From assembly GCF_900100885.1 (NCBI RefSeq), contig NZ_LT629692.1, forward strand, positions 186,001 to 250,000: a DNA stretch of 64,000 bases, read 5' to 3'. This DNA comes from Microbacterium pygmaeum (GTDB lineage: Bacteria > Actinomycetota > Actinomycetes > Actinomycetales > Microbacteriaceae). Under the pieces are notes generated by a model. It was not told the origin of the DNA, made no database searches, and worked only from the letters and a program-made list of their open reading frames with translations. The translations under genes were made by a program, and so were the position numbers. Positions 51,141 to 61,960 of the stretch are shown here, piece after piece; within the stretch, counting starts at the first letter, position 1; the number at the start of each line of letters is the position of its first letter.

Positions 51141-51571
51141 GGCGTGTCGGCGCGATCGATCACCGGACGCGGCCGGTCCGTCGCCAGCGAGCGCCCGCGC
51201 ATCTCCGCCACGACGGTCCCGGACTCATCGGTCACGGTCACGTCGTACAGACCGGAGCGACCTGCCCGCGACCTGCGCACCGCCGTCGCCGTCAACGTCT
51301 GCCCGGCGGTCGTCGACGCCAGGAACGTGATGTCCGCGCCCTGGGCGACCGTCACGCGCTCATCCTCGTTGCACGCGATGGCGAACGCCGTATCGGCGAG
51401 CGCGAACACCAGCCCGCCGTGGGTGATCGCGAACCCGTTCAGCATGTCGTCTCGCACCGGCATCCGCACCACCGCCCGGCCCGGCTCGTCGGTCTCGACG
51501 ACCATGCCCAACGCGGCCGAGGCGCTGTCGCGTTCCATCATCGCTTTCATCGGGCGCTCCATGTCTGCCAT
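51137..51571 (-). CDS. paaI: Hydroxyphenylacetyl-CoA thioesterase PaaI
   Basis: 144 residues, hotdog fold, with NGFAITHGGLVFALADTAFA near residue 45 (catalytic Asp) and GADITFLASTTAGQ near 80. It removes CoA from dead-end products and protects the CoA pool. The ATG at 51571 has no ribosome site and sits 9 bp from the operator palindrome, so the mRNA may be leaderless. It is divergent from paaA. Confidence 0.92.
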   Translation of the reverse strand: MADMERPMKAMMERDSASAALGMVVETDEPGRAVVRMPVRDDMLNGFAITHGGLVFALADTAFAIACNEDERVTVAQGADITFLASTTAGQTLTATAVRRSRAGRSGLYDVTVTDESGTVVAEMRGRSLATDRPRPVIDRADTP

Positions 51572-51579
51572 AATAACTA

Positions 51580-51589
51580 AACGATCGTT
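51580..51589. promoter_or_regulatory. Perfect palindrome AACGATCGTT, paaI/paaA gap
   Basis: AACGATCGTT is its own reverse complement, centred in the 40-bp divergent gap. It lies 8 bp from the paaI start and 22 bp from the paaA start, so one bound repressor could block both promoters. Confidence 0.6.
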
Positions 51590-51611
51590 CTGTAAAGGAT
51601 CGGAGTCGACG

Positions 51612-52556
51612 ATGACCCAAGAACCCTCCGTCGAGGAAGCGCGCTTCGACGCGCTGATCGCCGCGGATTCGCGCGTCGAGCCACGTGACTGGATGCCGGA
51701 CGCGTACCGGCGCACGCTCATCCGTCAGATCTCGCAGCACGCGCACTCCGAGATCATCGGCATGCAGCCCGAGGGCAACTGGATCACCCGCGCGCCGAGC
51801 CTGAAGCGCAAGGCGATCCTGATGGCGAAGGTGCAGGACGAAGCCGGTCACGGCCTGTACCTGTATTCCGCCGCGCAGACCCTCGGCATCACCCGCGATG
51901 AGATGACCGATCAGCTGATCGCCGGCACGGCGAAGTACTCGTCGATCTTCAACTACCCGACGCCGACGTGGGCCGATATGGGCGCGATCGGGTGGCTGGT
52001 CGACGGCGCCGCGATCTGCAACCAGGTGCCGCTGTGCCGCGCCTCGTACGGACCCTACGGCCGCGCGATGGTGCGCATCTGCAAGGAGGAGTCGTTCCAC
52101 CAACGACAGGGGTTCGAGATCCTGCTCACGCTGATGCAGGGGACGCCCGCGCAGCGGGAGATGGCGCAGGACGCGGTGAACCGCTGGTACTGGCCATCGC
52201 TGATGATGTTCGGGCCCCCCGATGACCAGTCGCCGAACTCCGCGCAGTCGACCGCGTGGAAGATCAAGCGGTTCTCGAACGACGAGCTGCGGCAGAGATT
52301 CATCGGGATGCTGGTGCCGCAGGCAGCGGCGCTGAGGATCGAGCTTCCGGACCCGAACCTGCGCTGGAACGAAGATGCGCAGCGGTACGACACGAGCGAG
52401 ATCGACTGGACCGAGTTCTTCGAGGTGCTCGCCGGGCGCGGACCGATGAACGCCGAGCGCCTGCGCGCCCGACGCGAAGCGCACGAGGACGGGGCCTGGG
52501 TGCGCGATGCCGCCGCCGAATACGCGCGCAAGCAGAGCCTTCGGGCGGTGGCGTGA
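51612..52556 (+). CDS. paaA: Phenylacetyl-CoA epoxidase subunit PaaA
   Basis: 314 residues. Diiron ligands are recognisable in a first helix (HAHSEIIGMQPEGNW), AKVQDEAGHGLYLYSAAQ near 85 (Glu/His pair) and ICKEESFHQRQGFEI near 165 (second pair). This catalytic subunit inserts one oxygen atom into the aromatic ring. The ATG at 51612 follows GGAG. Its stop overlaps the paaB start (TGATG). Confidence 0.96.
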   Translation: MTQEPSVEEARFDALIAADSRVEPRDWMPDAYRRTLIRQISQHAHSEIIGMQPEGNWITRAPSLKRKAILMAKVQDEAGHGLYLYSAAQTLGITRDEMTDQLIAGTAKYSSIFNYPTPTWADMGAIGWLVDGAAICNQVPLCRASYGPYGRAMVRICKEESFHQRQGFEILLTLMQGTPAQREMAQDAVNRWYWPSLMMFGPPDDQSPNSAQSTAWKIKRFSNDELRQRFIGMLVPQAAALRIELPDPNLRWNEDAQRYDTSEIDWTEFFEVLAGRGPMNAERLRARREAHEDGAWVRDAAAEYARKQSLRAVA

Positions 52557-52840
52557 TGTCGGAGACATGGCCCCTCTGGGAGGTCTTCGTCCGCGCCGAT
52601 CGAGGCCTCAGCCACGTGCACGCCGGATCCCTGCACGCCCCCGATGCCGACATGGCGGTGCGCAACGCCCGCGATCTGTACACGCGGCGCGGTGAGGGCA
52701 CCTCGATCTGGGTGGTCCCGGCCGACGCGATCTCGGCGAGCGATCCCGACGCGAAGGGCGCGTTCTTCGAGAGCCCGGCGGGCAAGAACTACCGGCACGC
52801 CGTCTACTACACGGCCTCGGAGGGGGTCCCGCACCTATGA
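52556..52840 (+). CDS. paaB: Phenylacetyl-CoA epoxidase subunit PaaB
   Basis: 94 residues: WPLWEVFVRADRGLSHVHAG at the start and RDLYTRRGEGTSIWVVPA in the middle are standard PaaB blocks. It is a small bridging subunit of the epoxidase complex. It is coupled to paaA and its stop overlaps the paaC ATG as ATGA. Confidence 0.95.
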   Translation: MSETWPLWEVFVRADRGLSHVHAGSLHAPDADMAVRNARDLYTRRGEGTSIWVVPADAISASDPDAKGAFFESPAGKNYRHAVYYTASEGVPHL

Positions 52841-53763
52841 GCGTCACGAACTCGGGTTTGGGGCGCGTCCCGTCCGTTGGGGCGGACGATGTCCGCCCCA
52901 ACGGACGTATCGCGCCCCGATCCGGGGCTGACGGGATGCCGGAGCACACCGGCGCGCACGGCTCGGTCACCGTCGACGAGGTCGCCCTCACCGCCGAACT
53001 CTCCGGTGACGCCGACGCGATCGCCACACCCGATGTCGCCGAGTACGCGCTGTGGCTCGGCGATGACGCCCTGATCCTCTCGCAGCAGCTCGGCTGGTGG
53101 ATCGCCCGCGCGCCCGAACTCGAGGAGGACGTCGCGCTCGGCAACATCGCCCTCGACCTGCTGGGTCACGCGCGCTCGCTGCTCCGGTATGCCGGCACCG
53201 CCGACGGACGATCCGAGGATGACCTCGCGTACTTCCGAGATGAGCCCGATTTCCGATGCGCCTGGATCATCGAGCAGCCCAACGGCGATTTCGCACAGAC
53301 GATCGCCCGCCAGCTCATCGCCTCGACCTACATGTTCGAGCTGTATTCGGCGCTTTGTACGTCCAGCGATGCGACTCTCGCAGCGATCGCGGAGAAATCG
53401 CTCAAGGAGGTCGACTACCACCGCGACCACGCCGTCCAGTGGACACTGCGGCTGGCCGGCGGCACCGACGAATCACGGCGCCGCATGCTCCGCGCGATCT
53501 CGGCGGTCTGGCCGTACGCCGACGAGCTCTTCCGCGACGAGCCGCTGATCGACCGCCTGGACGGCATCGCGGTGCGCCCCTCGACACTTCGCGCCGGGTT
53601 CGACGCCGTGATCGCCGCGGTGCTCGACGAGGCCGACGTCGAGCTGCCGAGTGGTTTCGTCTCGGCCGGCGGCGGGCGCCGCGGCATCCATTTCTCGACC
53701 CTGGGGTATGTGCTCGCGCAGATGCAGGTGCTCGCCCGGCAGCATCCGGGAGCGACATGGTGA
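52837..53763 (+). CDS. paaC: Phenylacetyl-CoA epoxidase subunit PaaC, extended N-terminus
   Basis: 308 residues from the ATG at 52837, or 275 from the ATG at 52936. The PaaC fold starts near DVAEYALWLGDDALILSQQL and includes EEDVALGNIALDLLGHARSLL and SLKEVDYHRDHAVQWTLRL. It is the structural partner of PaaA. The extra 33 residues are encoded largely by a long hairpin (52860-52918) and look foreign to the family. Coupling to paaB favours the first start, and family length favours the second. Confidence 0.92.
   Translation: MSVTNSGLGRVPSVGADDVRPNGRIAPRSGADGMPEHTGAHGSVTVDEVALTAELSGDADAIATPDVAEYALWLGDDALILSQQLGWWIARAPELEEDVALGNIALDLLGHARSLLRYAGTADGRSEDDLAYFRDEPDFRCAWIIEQPNGDFAQTIARQLIASTYMFELYSALCTSSDATLAAIAEKSLKEVDYHRDHAVQWTLRLAGGTDESRRRMLRAISAVWPYADELFRDEPLIDRLDGIAVRPSTLRAGFDAVIAAVLDEADVELPSGFVSAGGGRRGIHFSTLGYVLAQMQVLARQHPGATW
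52860..52918. repeat. Long hairpin at the paaC 5' end
   Basis: An inner 17-bp perfect stem (52871-52887 with 52891-52907, 3-nt loop) is extended by an outer 8-bp stem (52860-52867 with 52911-52918) across a 3x3 internal loop. It lies between the two possible paaC starts. It may tune expression of paaCDE relative to paaAB, or be an inserted REP-like palindrome. Confidence 0.75.
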
Positions 53764-54281
53764 TGACGACCATCTCCCAGCAGGGTCAGGGGCTGCGCCG
53801 CTCGCGGGCGGAGGCGTGGACGGTCGCCGCCACCGTGACCGATCCCGAGGTGCCGGTGCTCACCATCGAGGATCTCGGCGTCCTGCGCGACGTCGCCGTC
53901 GACGGCGATCGCGTGATCGTCACCCTCACTCCGACTTACAGCGGATGCCCGGCGCTGGAGACGATGCGCGACGACGTCGTCCTTGCGCTCACGAGCGCCG
54001 GCTACGAGACGGTGGAGGTGCGCACGACGCTGTCCCCCGCGTGGACGACGGATTGGATGACGGATGCCGGCAAGCGCAAGCTCACCGCCTACGGCATCGC
54101 CCCTCCGACCGGCCGGTCGCGCGTCGGATCCGGGCCGATCCGGCTTCGCATCGCGGTGAAGTGTCCGCGCTGCGGGTCGCTCGATACGCGGGAGATCGCC
54201 CCGTTCGGCTCGACCTCGTGCAAGGCGCTCTACGAGTGCCGCGCGTGCCTGGAACCATTCGACTTCTTCAAGGTGCTGTGA
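53763..54281 (+). CDS. paaD: Phenylacetate pathway protein PaaD
   Basis: 172 residues from the ATG at 53763 (TGATG overlap); starts at 53757 and 53760 are also possible. An N-terminal MIP18/DUF59-like domain shows VTDPEVPVLTIEDLGVLRDV and TPTYSGCPALETM. A C-terminal Cys ribbon follows: CPRCGS and YECRACLEPFDFFK. It is thought to help assemble metal or Fe-S centres of the epoxidase system. Confidence 0.94.
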   Translation: MTTISQQGQGLRRSRAEAWTVAATVTDPEVPVLTIEDLGVLRDVAVDGDRVIVTLTPTYSGCPALETMRDDVVLALTSAGYETVEVRTTLSPAWTTDWMTDAGKRKLTAYGIAPPTGRSRVGSGPIRLRIAVKCPRCGSLDTREIAPFGSTSCKALYECRACLEPFDFFKVL

Positions 54282-55381
54282 TGGCGACACTCACCCGTCG
54301 GCGGGCGCGGTTCCATGAACTGGCGGTCGCAGAGGTCCGGCCGCTCACCGCGGAGAGCATCGAAGTGACGTTCGCGGTGCCGCCCGAGCTGCAGGACGAG
54401 TACGACTACCGGCCCGGCCAGTACGTCGCGCTGCGCGCGCGGGTCGATGGTCACGAGGTGCGCCGGAGCTACTCGATCTGCCGGCCGCCGGTGCGCGGCT
54501 CGATCGCAGTCGGCATCAAGCGCGACCTCGGCGGCCTGTTCTCGGTGTGGGCGCACGAGAACCTCGAGCCCGGCGACCGTATCGACGTGATGAGCCCCGA
54601 GGGCGGGTTCACCTCGAACCTCCCCGATCTCGCGCACGCGCACCTCGTGGGCATCGCAGCCGGTTCGGGGATCACGCCGATGATGTCGGTCGCGGCATCC
54701 GTCCTGTCTTCCTCGCCCACCGCCCGCTTCACGCTCGTCTACACGAATCGGTCGACGCAGGACGTGATGTTCCTCGAGGAGTTGGCCGACCTGAAGGACC
54801 GCTATCCGGCGCGGCTCGCGCTGCACCATGTGCTCTCCCGCGAGCAGCGCGCCGCGCCGCTCCTGTCGGGGCGGATCGACGCCGAGAAGCTCGAGGCGAT
54901 CCTCGATCATGTGGTGCAGCCTGACTCGGTGACCGAATGGTTCCTCTGCGGCCCGTTCGAGCTGGTCGCGCTGTGCCGCGACACGCTGGAGCGGCGGGGG
55001 GTGCCGGCGAGCAGCATCCGCTTCGAGCTCTTCACGACGGATGCCGACGGCCCCCGCGTCGACCGCGGCCGCCCGGTGGAGGCTCGGCCGGGCGACGAGA
55101 TGTACACGGTCGATTTCACGCTGGACGGGCTCTCGTCGACGGCCCGATCGCCGGTCGCGGCGAACGAGCCGATTCTGGATGCCGCGCTGCGCGTGCGTGG
55201 CGATGTGCCGTTCGCGTGCGCGGGTGGAGTCTGCGGCACATGCCGCGCGCGGGTGGTCGAGGGCGCGGTGCGCATGACGCAGAACTTCGCGCTCGAGCCC
55301 GACGAACTCGAGCGCGGCTACGTGCTGACCTGTCAGTCCCATCCGACGACCGAGCGGGTCGTCGTGGACTACGACGTCTAG
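54281..55381 (+). CDS. paaE: Phenylacetyl-CoA epoxidase reductase PaaE
   Basis: 366 residues. FAD-binding RPGQYVALRARV near 45 and RRSYSICRPP near 62, NAD-binding GIAAGSGITPMMSVAASVL near 120, and a C-terminal plant-type 2Fe-2S domain with CAGGVCGTCRARV near 312 and a fourth Cys in VLTCQSHP. It passes electrons from NADPH to the diiron centre of PaaA. Overlaps paaD by one base. Confidence 0.95.
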   Translation: MATLTRRRARFHELAVAEVRPLTAESIEVTFAVPPELQDEYDYRPGQYVALRARVDGHEVRRSYSICRPPVRGSIAVGIKRDLGGLFSVWAHENLEPGDRIDVMSPEGGFTSNLPDLAHAHLVGIAAGSGITPMMSVAASVLSSSPTARFTLVYTNRSTQDVMFLEELADLKDRYPARLALHHVLSREQRAAPLLSGRIDAEKLEAILDHVVQPDSVTEWFLCGPFELVALCRDTLERRGVPASSIRFELFTTDADGPRVDRGRPVEARPGDEMYTVDFTLDGLSSTARSPVAANEPILDAALRVRGDVPFACAGGVCGTCRARVVEGAVRMTQNFALEPDELERGYVLTCQSHPTTERVVVDYDV

Positions 55382-55390
55382 GAGTAGCGC

Positions 55391-56161
55391 GTGATCGAGC
55401 TCACCATCGCCGATGACGTCGCGCACGTCGTCCTGCGCGCGCCCGAGAAGCGCAACGCGCTCGACGAGGCGGCACTGGCCGAACTCGGCGCCGCGTACGA
55501 CGAAGCGGCGGCCGCCGGCGTCCGCGCCCTCGTCCTTCGCGGCGAGGGTCGCGCGTTCTGCGCGGGCCGGGACATCTCGGCCGTCGATCCGCGCGATGAC
55601 GACGTGATCGGCTATCTGGGCGGACTGGTCAGCCCGCTCCTGCAGCGCATGGCCGCCTTCCCCGCCCCGACGTTCGCCGCCGCGCAGGGCGCGTGCCTCG
55701 GCGTCGGGCTCGGGCTGCTGATCGCCACGGATGTCGTCTACGTCGCCGAGGACGCGAAGATCGGCTCACCGTTCGCCGCGCTCGGTGCGACGCTCGACTC
55801 CGGCGGACACGCGCTGTTCCTCGAACGGCTCGGAGCCCACAAGACCCTCGATCTCATCTATACCGGCCGGCTGATGACCGGCGCCGAGGCCGTGCAGTCA
55901 GGACTGTTCTCGCAGGTGTTCCCGCCCGGCGAGCTGCTGGCTGCGACGGTCGACGCAGCGACTCGCGCGGCGTCCGGCGCGACCGCGGCGTTCCTGGCGA
56001 GCAAGGCGCTGATCGCGCGCATCCGCGACGAGCGCCTGGCCCTGTGGGACTCGGTGGAGATCGAGAACGCCGCCCAGGCCGCGCTCTGCGACACCGACGA
56101 CTACCGCGAGGGCTTCGCCGCCTTCCAGGCCAAGCGCCCGCCGCACTTCACGGGCCGCTGA
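55391..56161 (+). CDS. Enoyl-CoA hydratase/isomerase family protein (PaaG/PaaF-like)
   Basis: 256 residues, GTG start behind AGGAG. Crotonase fold: LRAPEKRNALDEAAL near 15, GEGRAFCAGRDISAVD near 53 (oxyanion hole) and AAAQGACLGVGLGLLIATDV near 96. The ISAVD-type loop and short length suit PaaG (ring isomerisation to oxepin-CoA), but a PaaF hydratase role cannot be excluded. It ends the paaABCDE operon. Confidence 0.85.
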   Translation: MIELTIADDVAHVVLRAPEKRNALDEAALAELGAAYDEAAAAGVRALVLRGEGRAFCAGRDISAVDPRDDDVIGYLGGLVSPLLQRMAAFPAPTFAAAQGACLGVGLGLLIATDVVYVAEDAKIGSPFAALGATLDSGGHALFLERLGAHKTLDLIYTGRLMTGAEAVQSGLFSQVFPPGELLAATVDAATRAASGATAAFLASKALIARIRDERLALWDSVEIENAAQAALCDTDDYREGFAAFQAKRPPHFTGR

Positions 56162-56172
56162 GTCGCGCCCCG

Positions 56173-56243
56173 GGACTGCTCCCCCGTCGCCAACCGTCCC
56201 TCCCCGGCGCGACGACGGACGGTTCGCGACAGGGGAGCAGTCC
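56173..56243. terminator. Large bidirectional hairpin after the paa operon
   Basis: Arms 56173-56199 and 56217-56243 pair over 27 bp with two mismatches and a 17-nt loop. It lies between the convergent enoyl-CoA hydratase and argA genes and can stop transcription from both sides. Confidence 0.7.
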
Positions 56244-56252
56244 GGGCGGAGT

Positions 56253-56756
56253 TCAGAGCTGCTTGAGCATCCGGGTGTTGCCGAGCGTGTTCGGCTTCAC
56301 GTGCGCGAGATCGAGGAACTCCGCGATGCCCTCGTCGGGGCTGCGCACCAGCTGCGAATACACGTCCGGATCGACGACCTGCTCGCCGATCGGCGTGAAG
56401 CCGCGGCGTGTGAAGAACTCCACCTCGAACGTCAGGCAGAACAGGCGGCTCAAGCCGAGCCCGCGGGCGTTGGTCTCGAGCGTCTCGACGATCGCGCGGC
56501 CGACGCCGTGGTGGAGCCACTCATCGGCGACGATCAGCGTGCGCACCTCGCCGAGGTCCTCCCACATCACGTGGAGCGCACCGCACCCGACGAGCCGGCC
56601 GGTCTCGTCTTCGGCGACGACGAACTGCTGCACCGCTTCGTACAGGACCACCAGGTCCTTCCCGAGCAGGATGCGCCGCTGGACGAACGGCTCGAGCAGC
56701 GATTGGATGCCGCGGACGTCCGCGCTGCGCGCTGCTCTGACCCGGTACTCGCTCAC
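56253..56756 (-). CDS. argA: Amino-acid N-acetyltransferase (short GNAT-type NAGS)
   Basis: 167 residues of the actinobacterial stand-alone acetyltransferase type: VRRARSADV-like start, ILLGKDLVVLYEAVQQFVVAE near 30, GALHVMWEDLGEVRTLIV near 60, GVGRAIVETL near 85 (acetyl-CoA loop), FFTRRGFTPI near 113 and AEFLDLAHVKPNTLGN near 145. This matches the M. tuberculosis ArgA (Rv2747) pattern, which makes N-acetylglutamate for arginine synthesis. No amino-acid-kinase domain is present, as expected. Confidence 0.88.
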   Translation of the reverse strand: MSEYRVRAARSADVRGIQSLLEPFVQRRILLGKDLVVLYEAVQQFVVAEDETGRLVGCGALHVMWEDLGEVRTLIVADEWLHHGVGRAIVETLETNARGLGLSRLFCLTFEVEFFTRRGFTPIGEQVVDPDVYSQLVRSPDEGIAEFLDLAHVKPNTLGNTRMLKQL

Positions 56757-56884
56757 GTCTTCAAGCCTAGAGCCGTCGCCGCGTGGCCGGTGCCCGTCAC
56801 CTCGTCAGGAAGAACTGCCGGAGAGGCCGTCGACACAGCCAGTCCGGCCGGTTGTTCCTGAGTTCTGAACAGGGTCGCGCCGGA

Positions 56885-56928
56885 GACGACGGAGAGGCGG
56901 ATGCCGCAGCATCCGCCCCTCCGTCGTC
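56885..56928 (-). terminator. Terminator hairpin of clpC
   Basis: 56885-56904 and 56909-56928 pair over 20 bp with one mismatch around a 4-nt loop, starting 26 nt past the clpC stop. It is the strongest simple stem-loop in the window; a T-run is absent. Confidence 0.75.
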
Positions 56929-56954
56929 TTGGTGTCCGAGCCTGCCCAGAGGGG

Positions 56955-59480
<2,526 letters not shown>

Positions 59481-59618
59481 CATTCATTCCTCCGGCACTG
59501 GGCCAACGGCGCGCGTTTGACGCGTTGTAACGAGGGTAACGAGGGGATGGATGCCGCAAGCCGGTGTTCGCCATGGGCATAGTGCCGCGGGCGGTGCCGG
59601 TTCACGGGAGCGCGGGGG

Positions 59619-59658
59619 TTGACAGCATCCACATATCGTCTATCGTTATTATCGATAG
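59619..59658 (+). promoter_or_regulatory. Promoter with operator-like dyad for the DUF2975/HTH pair
   Basis: TTGACA (59619-59624) and TATCGT (59641-59646) with a 16-bp spacer form a good promoter. CTATCG (59640-59645) and CGATAG (59653-59658) are inverted and overlap the -10. A further ATCGATA lies at 59684-59690 region near the ribosome site. The HTH protein of the pair is the obvious candidate to bind here. Confidence 0.55.
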
Positions 59659-59691
59659 TCGTTGGTAACGAGAATCGATAAGGAGCAGATC

Positions 59692-60300
59692 ATGACCGAT
59701 GCACCAGTGCTTTCCAAGAGCGATCGAGCCGGCATGTACCTCTACGTCGGCATCGGCGCGATCGCCGTCGTCGCGGTGATCTGGCAGGTGATCGCCCGCC
59801 TGATCGAGGTCGCGCCGGGGCGCGGCATCCCGGTCCTCGTGCCGTTCGACGGCGAGAACGCACCCCTGCCGATCGGCCCGGGAGGCAGCGCGATCGACGT
59901 CGCGGTCGACCAGGCCACCGTGACCGTGCAGGAACCGGCGGCGGCCACCCTGTTCGCCCTGTGGGCGCAGCCGATCGTGATCGGACTCGCGCTGTGCGCC
60001 GGCATCGTGCTCGCATCGCTGTTCTGCCTGCGCCTCGCGCGCGGCAAGGCGTTCCAGCGCGGCACTGCGCGCCTGGTCTACACGGCCGTCGTGGTGCTGG
60101 CCGTCGGATGGTTCGCCGGCTCCATCCTGACGTCCATGACCGTGAACGGCGCTCTGTCGGCGGTGAGCGACTACGGCTACGACGGCACGCGGTTCCAGAC
60201 CGACTGGGTTCCGATCTTCGCGCTGCTGGTGCTGACGGCGATCGGGTCGGCGTTCCAGATCGGCGAACGCCTGCAGCGCGACACCGAGGGGCTGGTGTGA
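59692..60300 (+). CDS. DUF2975 domain membrane protein
   Basis: 202 residues from the ATG at 59692, behind AAGGAG. Four hydrophobic helices: near 17-38, 92-115, 128-150 and 168-185, with the DUF2975 pattern of a loop between helices 1 and 2 and ARGKAFQRGTARLVYTA in the cytoplasmic loop. Function unknown; the family is typically encoded beside a small Cro/XRE-type regulator, as here. Confidence 0.85.
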   Translation: MTDAPVLSKSDRAGMYLYVGIGAIAVVAVIWQVIARLIEVAPGRGIPVLVPFDGENAPLPIGPGGSAIDVAVDQATVTVQEPAAATLFALWAQPIVIGLALCAGIVLASLFCLRLARGKAFQRGTARLVYTAVVVLAVGWFAGSILTSMTVNGALSAVSDYGYDGTRFQTDWVPIFALLVLTAIGSAFQIGERLQRDTEGLV

Positions 60301-60533
60301 GCCCCGTCGAGGAGGACGGCCCGAGCGGTGTGCACTGCCGCCTCGACGAGCTGCTGGAGGAGCGCGGCATGACCCTGACCCGCCTGGCGAACATCGTCGG
60401 GGTCTCGGTGGTGAACCTCTCGGTGCTGAAGAACGACCGCGCGCGGGCGATCCGCTACTCGACGCTCTCGGCGATCTGCCGGGCGCTGGACTGCGAGATC
60501 GGCGACCTGCTGGTGCGCGCCGACCTGCGGTAG
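60297..60533 (+). CDS. Small helix-turn-helix regulator (YozG-like XRE)
   Basis: 78 residues from the GTG at 60297, overlapping the DUF2975 stop as GTGA. Almost the entire protein is the Cro/C1 helix-turn-helix: LDELLEERGMTLTRLANIVG, then VVNLSVLKNDRARAIRYSTL and ICRALDCEIGDLL. It probably autoregulates the pair through the dyad at 59640-59658. Confidence 0.9.
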   Translation: MSPVEEDGPSGVHCRLDELLEERGMTLTRLANIVGVSVVNLSVLKNDRARAIRYSTLSAICRALDCEIGDLLVRADLR

Positions 60534-60623
60534 CCCGCGCTTCCAGCGCCGGCCGCCGGCGTCGGAAGCGTGCCGGCGCCGGCGCCGGGTCCCGCCCCAG
60601 CGTGCCGGCGTTCCGGGGCCTGC

Positions 60624-60749
60624 GCCGGCGTGTCGCCGTTCCGGGACGCCTTCGCTATCGTTCATTTGCCTCAGAACGCGACTTCGGCCGGCGTGCCGCC
60701 GTTCCGGGACGCCTTCGCTATCGTTCATTTGCCACAGAACGCGACTTCG
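60624..60749. repeat. 63-bp tandem duplication
   Basis: 60624-60686 and 60687-60749 match at 61 of 63 positions; a third copy begins at 60750 but ends after about 11 bp. Each unit contains TTTGCC(T/A)CAGAACGCG, the core of the interspersed palindrome family around the DUF559-like gene. The stretch 60534-60822 holds only these repeats and no supported gene. Confidence 0.8.
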
Positions 60750-60800
60750 GCCGGCGTGTGCACGCAATCCGAGGCAACTCAACGACACGGGCCGGCGATT

Positions 60801-60855
60801 CGTTTGCCTCACAATGCGGTCTTCATGCGTTGCTGATCGCGTTCTGAGGCAAACG
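60801..60855. repeat. TTGCCTC palindrome across the DUF559-like stop
   Basis: 60801-60818 and 60838-60855 are inverted with 16 of 18 bases matching and a 19-nt loop. The right arm encodes the last residues (RLPQNA) of the DUF559-like protein; the stop is at 60823. It can act as that gene's terminator and is one member of a local repeat family. Confidence 0.65.
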
Positions 60856-61854
60856 AACCGCGGATGACGACCGGTCGAGGAGACCGCCGCGGCTCGCTGC
60901 GGCCGCAGAATACGCGGCTCGCGCTCGGGCGACGAAGTTCGCGCGCTGCGCGCGAAGGTCCGACTTCGTGACGCGGATGATGCGCCATCCGAGCGATGTC
61001 AGCATCTCGTACCTCCTGATGTCCGATGCCCACTGCTCGGGATCGATGAGATGCTGCTCACCCTCATACTCGAAGCCCAGCAGCAGCTCGGGAAATGCGA
61101 GGTCGATCAACGCGACGATCGACCCGCCGACGAGAACCGGGAAGTTGAGCTCCGGCTCCGGGAGTCGCGCGTCTGTCAGCACAAGCCGCGTCTGCGTCTC
61201 TTTCCGCGACCGGGAGCGTGTGCGAATCAGCGGGAGAGCCTCCCGTAGCGCCCGAACGCCGGGCCGCCGTCCCACGTCCACGGCCGCGGTCAGCTCGCCG
61301 ATCGTCGCGAGTGCGGGTGGGTCGTCGGACCGCATCGGCTCCCGCACGAAGCCGTCGCCGAGCGCGACGAGATCATCCCGACCCAGGATCGGGCCCATCA
61401 TCGCCCAGGTGGTCGCGGGACTCGTGAGACGCAGCCCCGTGGCGGGGTCGGTGCGCACACTTCCCCATCCAGCGCGGATCGAGCGGCCGCGAACCCCGCG
61501 ACCGCGCGCTGCGCGTGCGGGCAGGATGACGCCGACGTCGACCGGACGCTCGGTGAACCCGTCCTCATTCGACGGCACCTGGAAGGCGTAGAACGGCAAG
61601 GGTGCGCCCCACAGCACTGCCGCGGCGACCAGGCAGAAGAACTCCGCGGATCGCATCGCCGGTGAGTATTCGAGGGCGCGCCGTCGCACGGAATCCTCCA
61701 TCGTCTCAATCGCAGGCATCTCGCCCGCGCGCGTGCCGTGGTACGGGGAGCGGAGATCCGACGCGCGCAAGCGCGACGGGGACACACCGAGCAGGCGCGC
61801 TTGCGCCGCAAGGAACGGCATCGTCAACGGTGCGGGAAGGGGACTGGGTTTCAT
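60823..61854 (-). CDS. DUF559/endonuclease-like domain protein of unknown function
   Basis: 343 residues from the ATG at 61854. The N-terminal part (FLAAQARLLGVSPSRLRASD) resembles an AbiEi-like winged helix. The C-terminal part (residues about 220-310) resembles a very-short-patch-repair/DUF559 nuclease fold: PELNFPVLVGGSIVALIDLAF, GFEYEGEQHL (Glu-x-x-x-x-His) and LGWRIIRVTKSDL. Such proteins are abundant in Microbacteriaceae; activity is unproven. Flanked on both sides by TTGCCTC palindromes. Confidence 0.75.
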   Translation of the reverse strand: MKPSPLPAPLTMPFLAAQARLLGVSPSRLRASDLRSPYHGTRAGEMPAIETMEDSVRRRALEYSPAMRSAEFFCLVAAAVLWGAPLPFYAFQVPSNEDGFTERPVDVGVILPARAARGRGVRGRSIRAGWGSVRTDPATGLRLTSPATTWAMMGPILGRDDLVALGDGFVREPMRSDDPPALATIGELTAAVDVGRRPGVRALREALPLIRTRSRSRKETQTRLVLTDARLPEPELNFPVLVGGSIVALIDLAFPELLLGFEYEGEQHLIDPEQWASDIRRYEMLTSLGWRIIRVTKSDLRAQRANFVARARAAYSAAAASRGGLLDRSSSAVRLPQNAISNA

Positions 61855-61960
61855 CCGACGAACGTGGCACGGTGGACAGTCAGCGCGCGCCGCAGCATCC
61901 GCTTCTGTGAACGATCGTGTTCTCCACAGCCTCAGCAGTGCCGAGGGCATCGGCGTTGAC

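Noticed and set aside
59484..59618. HAIR/CtsR-type heat-shock operator before clpC
   Set aside because: No CTTGAGT/ACTCAAG pair or CtsR-like heptad was found; only short TAACGAGG direct repeats are present.
60624..60749. Possible repeat-peptide gene on the minus strand
   Set aside because: The repeated peptide simply reflects the 63-bp tandem DNA repeat, has no ribosome site, and overlaps the palindrome family; I treat it as non-coding.
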